Source of the DNA: CAYWEM01 sp964457225
GTDB lineage: Bacteria > Acidobacteriota > Aminicenantia > UBA2199
Assembly (NCBI GenBank): GCA_964457225.1
Contig: CAYWEM010000003.1
Location: forward strand, 124,001 to 188,000
DNA: 64,000 nt
Reading direction: 5' to 3'
Shown: in pieces, positions 61,105-64,000 of the stretch
How positions within the stretch are numbered: position 1 is the first letter of the stretch
Layout of the letters: each line of letters starts with the position of its first letter
Position numbers and translations under genes: made by a program
Notes under the pieces: model-generated
Database searches by the model: none
Seen by the model: only the letters and a program-made list of their open reading frames with translations
What the model was told of the DNA's origin: nothing

Positions 61105-62265
61105 ATGAAAAAAACAGCCTTGATAATTATTTTTATTGTTTTCGGGTTTCTGTCCCGGTCCGCCCCGGCTGAAAACCAGGCCCTGCGGGCCCGTGACCTG
61201 GGCATTCCCTTTTCCGGCACTCCGGGCAAATGGAACGCCATCACCGATGTGGCCGGAGTAAAAGTCGGTTACTGCACCCTGATCTCGGGCCGGGGAAAAC
61301 TGGAGGTCGGCCGTGGCCCGGTACGCACCGGAGTCACCGTGGTACTGCCCACGGACGATTTCAGTAATATGCGCAGTTTCCCGGCCGCGGTTTACTCTTT
61401 CAACGGCATGGGCGAAATGACCGCCGGCATTTACCTGCAGGATTATCCCCTGTTGTACGGCCCCATCGGCATTACCAACACCAACAGCGTGGGTGTTGTG
61501 CGAGACGCCATCGGTAAATGGCTGTTTGACCGTTATTCCGGCGGCGGCCTGTTTGATTTCGCTTTCGGCCTGCCCCTGGCCGCGGAAACCTGGGACGGAG
61601 CGCTGAACGACATCAACGGCCTGCATCTCAAGCCGGAACACGTCTTCGCCGCCCTGGACAATGCCGGGAGCGGCGCCATACCCGAGGGCAATGTCGGAGG
61701 CGGCACCGGCATGGTCTGCTATGATTTCAAGGGCGGCACGGGCACATCTTCCCGCCTGGTTGAAATCAGGGGCAAGCAGTACACCCTGGGCATACTGGTT
61801 CAGGCCAATTTCGGCCGCCGGTCTGAACTGACGATCGCCGGGGTGCCCGTGGGCCGGGAAATCATCGAATTCATGCCGCTGCTCAGCGGCCCCGGCCGGT
61901 CCGACGGCTCGATTATCGTCATCGCGGCCACCGACGCCCCCCTGCTGCCCTGGCAGTTGAAACTGCTGGCCAGGCGGATTTCTCTCGGCCTGGCCCGCAC
62001 CGGTTCCATCAGTCACATGGGTTCAGGAGACATCTTCCTGGCCTTTTCCACCGCAACCCGGATCCAGTGGGAAAGCAGCCTGGAGCGGCTGGAAGAGACC
62101 CTGAACCCCCTGTTCCAGGCCACGGTGGAAGCCACTGAAGAGGCGATCATCAACGCCCTGGTGGCCGCCGAAACCATGAGCGGTATAAACGACCACATGG
62201 TTTACGCCCTGCCCCGGCAACGCCTGCAGGAAATCCTGGCCGACTACAACCGCCTGGAAAAGTAA
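61105..62265 (+). CDS. Secreted P1-family peptidase (DmpA/BapA-like aminopeptidase)
   Basis: 386 aa. A signal peptide (about 1-22) is followed by the DmpA/ArgJ-fold peptidase: ARDLGIPFSGTPGKWNAITDV at the start of the mature chain (in two pieces), TNTNSVGVVRDA and GEGNVGGGTGM-type segment. The autocleavage/nucleophile region is GTGTSSR (about 211-217). Members self-process into two chains and cut D- or beta-amino-terminal peptides. The ATG sits 6 nt after a -10 box with no Shine-Dalgarno. It ends at a strong convergent terminator. Confidence 0.92.
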   Translation: MKKTALIIIFIVFGFLSRSAPAENQALRARDLGIPFSGTPGKWNAITDVAGVKVGYCTLISGRGKLEVGRGPVRTGVTVVLPTDDFSNMRSFPAAVYSFNGMGEMTAGIYLQDYPLLYGPIGITNTNSVGVVRDAIGKWLFDRYSGGGLFDFAFGLPLAAETWDGALNDINGLHLKPEHVFAALDNAGSGAIPEGNVGGGTGMVCYDFKGGTGTSSRLVEIRGKQYTLGILVQANFGRRSELTIAGVPVGREIIEFMPLLSGPGRSDGSIIVIAATDAPLLPWQLKLLARRISLGLARTGSISHMGSGDIFLAFSTATRIQWESSLERLEETLNPLFQATVEATEEAIINALVAAETMSGINDHMVYALPRQRLQEILADYNRLEK

Positions 62266-62283
62266 AAAGCAGAAAAAGACAGA

Positions 62284-62318
62284 AAAAATACGGCCGGCAT
62301 ATAGCCGGCCGTATTTTT
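62284..62318. terminator. Strong bidirectional intrinsic terminator
   Basis: Perfect 15-bp inverted repeat AAAAATACGGCCGGC / GCCGGCCGTATTTTT around a 5-nt loop, with A and T runs on each side. It serves the convergent P1 peptidase and DUF6600-like genes. Confidence 0.9.
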
Positions 62319-62335
62319 TTATACTCTGGTAGTGG

Positions 62336-64000
62336 TCAGTCCTTTTTCTTGGCCGTTCCGCCGCCGGATGAAGAACTGCTCGAGGAAGAACCGCCTGAAG
62401 AGGATTTTGCGGAAGAGGAGGACTTGGCCGAGGCGGACGATGATGAGCCCCTGCTTGAAGAGGAAGAGCCGCGCGAGGAAGACCTGACGGTGGAGGATGA
62501 ACTTCCGCTCGAGGAGGATGAACTCGAGCCGCCGATACTCGGCCGGCTGATCGGTCTCCGGGTCAGAGTGCCGCCGGACGAGCCGCTTTCCGAAGAGGAT
62601 GACTGGCCGTACCTGGAAACCGGCGGCCGGGCCTGGGTCGTGCCGGAGCTTGATCCGTACCTGTTGGTCGCGGTACTCCGGCTTGAATCAGTTTTATCAG
62701 AGCCGGAAGTACTGCCGGAATAGGTTTTGCCGGTGGCTTGTGATTCACCGCCGGATCTGCCGTAATACCTCGACTGCGGCTGGCTGGATACCGTCCTGGA
62801 ACTCGGCCGGTAATCGCGGCCGGCAGTCGCTTCAGCAGTGCCGCTGGTATTTGAACTGGAGAAATAAGTATCGGACTGGTCATCTTTTTCCTTCTTTTTG
62901 GCTTGCTGACCAGTTGAGCCGCTTTTCGTGCCGGAGGAGCTCTTGGCGGCCGCTCCGCCTGACGACGAGCCGCTGGAACTCCCGGTTGAAGAACCGCCGC
63001 CTACCTTGGCCGGGGGACGGCTGCCGGCAGTGGTCGATCCTTCCTGCCTGGGCCTGAACCTGGTGGCGCTTGAACCGGATTCACTGCCGCCGGTCCCGGT
63101 TTCAGAACGGCCCTGGAACCTGGCGCCGACCCTGGGAGTGGTCGCGGTCTCGGTTGAAGCCCCTGATCCCGGCCTGGAGTACTTGCCGACCACCGGGGCC
63201 GATTTATCCCCCTCTCCGCTCCCCTGGTACTGCAGTACTTCCTGCTTGGTTGTGCCGCCGGCGGTTCCGCTTACCGCGGTCCGGTAACGATCCCGGGAAA
63301 CCAGCCCTCCTTCACGGTAAGTCTTCATTTCACCCTTGGCATTGACCACACTGATCGTGTTATCGGACAATCTGCCGCTGGGAGCGGCCCCGCGCCTGAG
63401 CACGGCCTGCCCGCCGCCGGCCTGCAGGTTGCCGCGGTTAAGGCTGAGCTGCTTGATCGAAGCAGACGAGAGCTGATCCTTGCGGATGACTATGGTGGAA
63501 CGGGAATTCACCGGTATGCCGCGGCGGTAATGTTCGCGGTGATCCCAGCGGTTGTTGACGATGATTATCGGCCGGTTCCAGTAACTCAGGGGTGACCAGC
63601 CGCAATAACCGTAGTCGTTCCAGTACCAGCTGACCCAGGCCGGCGACCAGTAGTAGCCCGGCAGCCAGCACCAACCGTTGAGCGGATCCCAATGCCAGCG
63701 CCCGTAATAATGCGGGAACCAGCCCCAGGGATCGTAGGAAGTCCAGACATGGCCGTAACGGCGATGCCAGGTCCAGCGGCCGTGACGATACGGGCTCCAG
63801 TCAGCGCCCAAAGAATAGGGTATCCACATGTAAGACCGGTAAGTGCTGTTGTAGCGCCAGCGTCCGTACCGGGAGAGTTCGTACTCGTAATCCTCGTAGC
63901 CGCTCTGCAGGTAGCGCGCTCCGCCCTGGCGGGTGTAGGCCAGGCTGTTGTACCTGGAACGCTGCCAGAGATCGAAATCATCTCCGCCCCCGGCGGGCAG
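62336..64000 (-). CDS. Trp/Tyr-rich DUF6600-like surface protein, Ser-rich tail (5' partial)
   Basis: At least 554 aa; the frame stays open to the window end, so the N-terminus is missing. The N-terminal visible part (about 170 aa) is packed with Trp and Tyr in repeats such as YGRWRYN, GRWTWHRRYGHVW, PWGWFPHYYGRW and GWCWLPGYYWSPAWV, the pattern of DUF6600/FecR-linked proteins. A long low-complexity Ser/Gly/Thr-rich tail (about 220-550) with RSSSRGSSSSS runs ends in AKKKD. Probably secreted and surface-associated. An ATG at 63829 is internal and not the true start. Confidence 0.7.
   Translation of the reverse strand: MPAGGGDDFDLWQRSRYNSLAYTRQGGARYLQSGYEDYEYELSRYGRWRYNSTYRSYMWIPYSLGADWSPYRHGRWTWHRRYGHVWTSYDPWGWFPHYYGRWHWDPLNGWCWLPGYYWSPAWVSWYWNDYGYCGWSPLSYWNRPIIIVNNRWDHREHYRRGIPVNSRSTIVIRKDQLSSASIKQLSLNRGNLQAGGGQAVLRRGAAPSGRLSDNTISVVNAKGEMKTYREGGLVSRDRYRTAVSGTAGGTTKQEVLQYQGSGEGDKSAPVVGKYSRPGSGASTETATTPRVGARFQGRSETGTGGSESGSSATRFRPRQEGSTTAGSRPPAKVGGGSSTGSSSGSSSGGAAAKSSSGTKSGSTGQQAKKKEKDDQSDTYFSSSNTSGTAEATAGRDYRPSSRTVSSQPQSRYYGRSGGESQATGKTYSGSTSGSDKTDSSRSTATNRYGSSSGTTQARPPVSRYGQSSSSESGSSGGTLTRRPISRPSIGGSSSSSSSGSSSSTVRSSSRGSSSSSRGSSSSASAKSSSSAKSSSGGSSSSSSSSGGGTAKKKD

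Noticed and set aside
62336..62723. Tandem nucleotide repeats or Glu-rich ORF on the plus strand at the Ser-rich tail
   Set aside because: The GAGGAAGAG-like runs are the reverse of serine codons in the minus-strand gene; no regular repeat unit.

Overview
The window looks like chromosomal DNA of a Gram-negative (diderm), probably anaerobic bacterium. It is moderately GC-rich by eye, densely coded, and its genes are in short operons on both strands. Diderm evidence: LptD, a TonB-dependent receptor, several outer-membrane beta-barrels and a ChaN-like protein. Anaerobic evidence: an ammonia-forming nitrite reductase operon and a Na+-pumping oxaloacetate-decarboxylase-type operon. The mix (DUF4388-TPR, PEGA lipoprotein, NfeD/SPFH, M4 peptidase, DUF6600-type protein, CARDB/SPNGGE secreted protein) suggests the Acidobacteriota/Aminicenantes neighbourhood. 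That is an inference from gene content, not a placement. No phage, transposon, CRISPR array, rRNA or tRNA was found.

Layout. 0-8 kb: secreted protein with repeated CARDB-like domains, SDR, M4 metalloprotease, SH3/beta-barrel protein, PilZ protein, deoB, YfgM-like protein. 8-16 kb: glycosyltransferase convergent with a five-gene operon nrfA-nrfH-ccs1(resB)-ccsA-DUF115/Maf-like. 16-19 kb: TonB receptor with a structured leader. 19-25.5 kb (minus): operon of sigma-54-type activator, pseudopilin, mutL, hybrid kinase. 25.5-29.5 kb (plus): def-fmt-rsmB-B12/radical SAM, tightly overlapping. 29.5-36.6 kb: DUF4388-TPR, nfeD-SPFH-TPR operon, PEGA lipoprotein, a secreted HExxxH protein behind an attenuator-like leader, GNAT. 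36.8-40 kb: large hybrid kinase. 40-43.3 kb: oadG-oadB-oadA. 43.4-46.6 kb: lptD-SDR. 46.5-52.4 kb: radical SAM, ABC-F, EamA transporter, ChaN-PDZ fusion. 52.4-56.7 kb: SDR-GT2-TPR/outer-membrane barrel, which looks like a small synthase-type polysaccharide export locus. 56.7-62.3 kb: CoA-binding protein, POT transporter, long guaA, P1 peptidase. The end holds a Trp/Tyr-rich, Ser-tailed surface protein cut by the window edge.

Regulation. Sigma-70-like promoters (TTGACA-17-TATAAT) can be read in front of most operons. At about nine genes the -10 hexamer ends only 6-10 nt before the start codon and no Shine-Dalgarno is present, which implies frequent leaderless mRNAs. Other genes have strong GGAGG sites, so both initiation modes seem to be used. 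Many operon junctions are ATGA or 11-14 nt overlaps, pointing to translational coupling.
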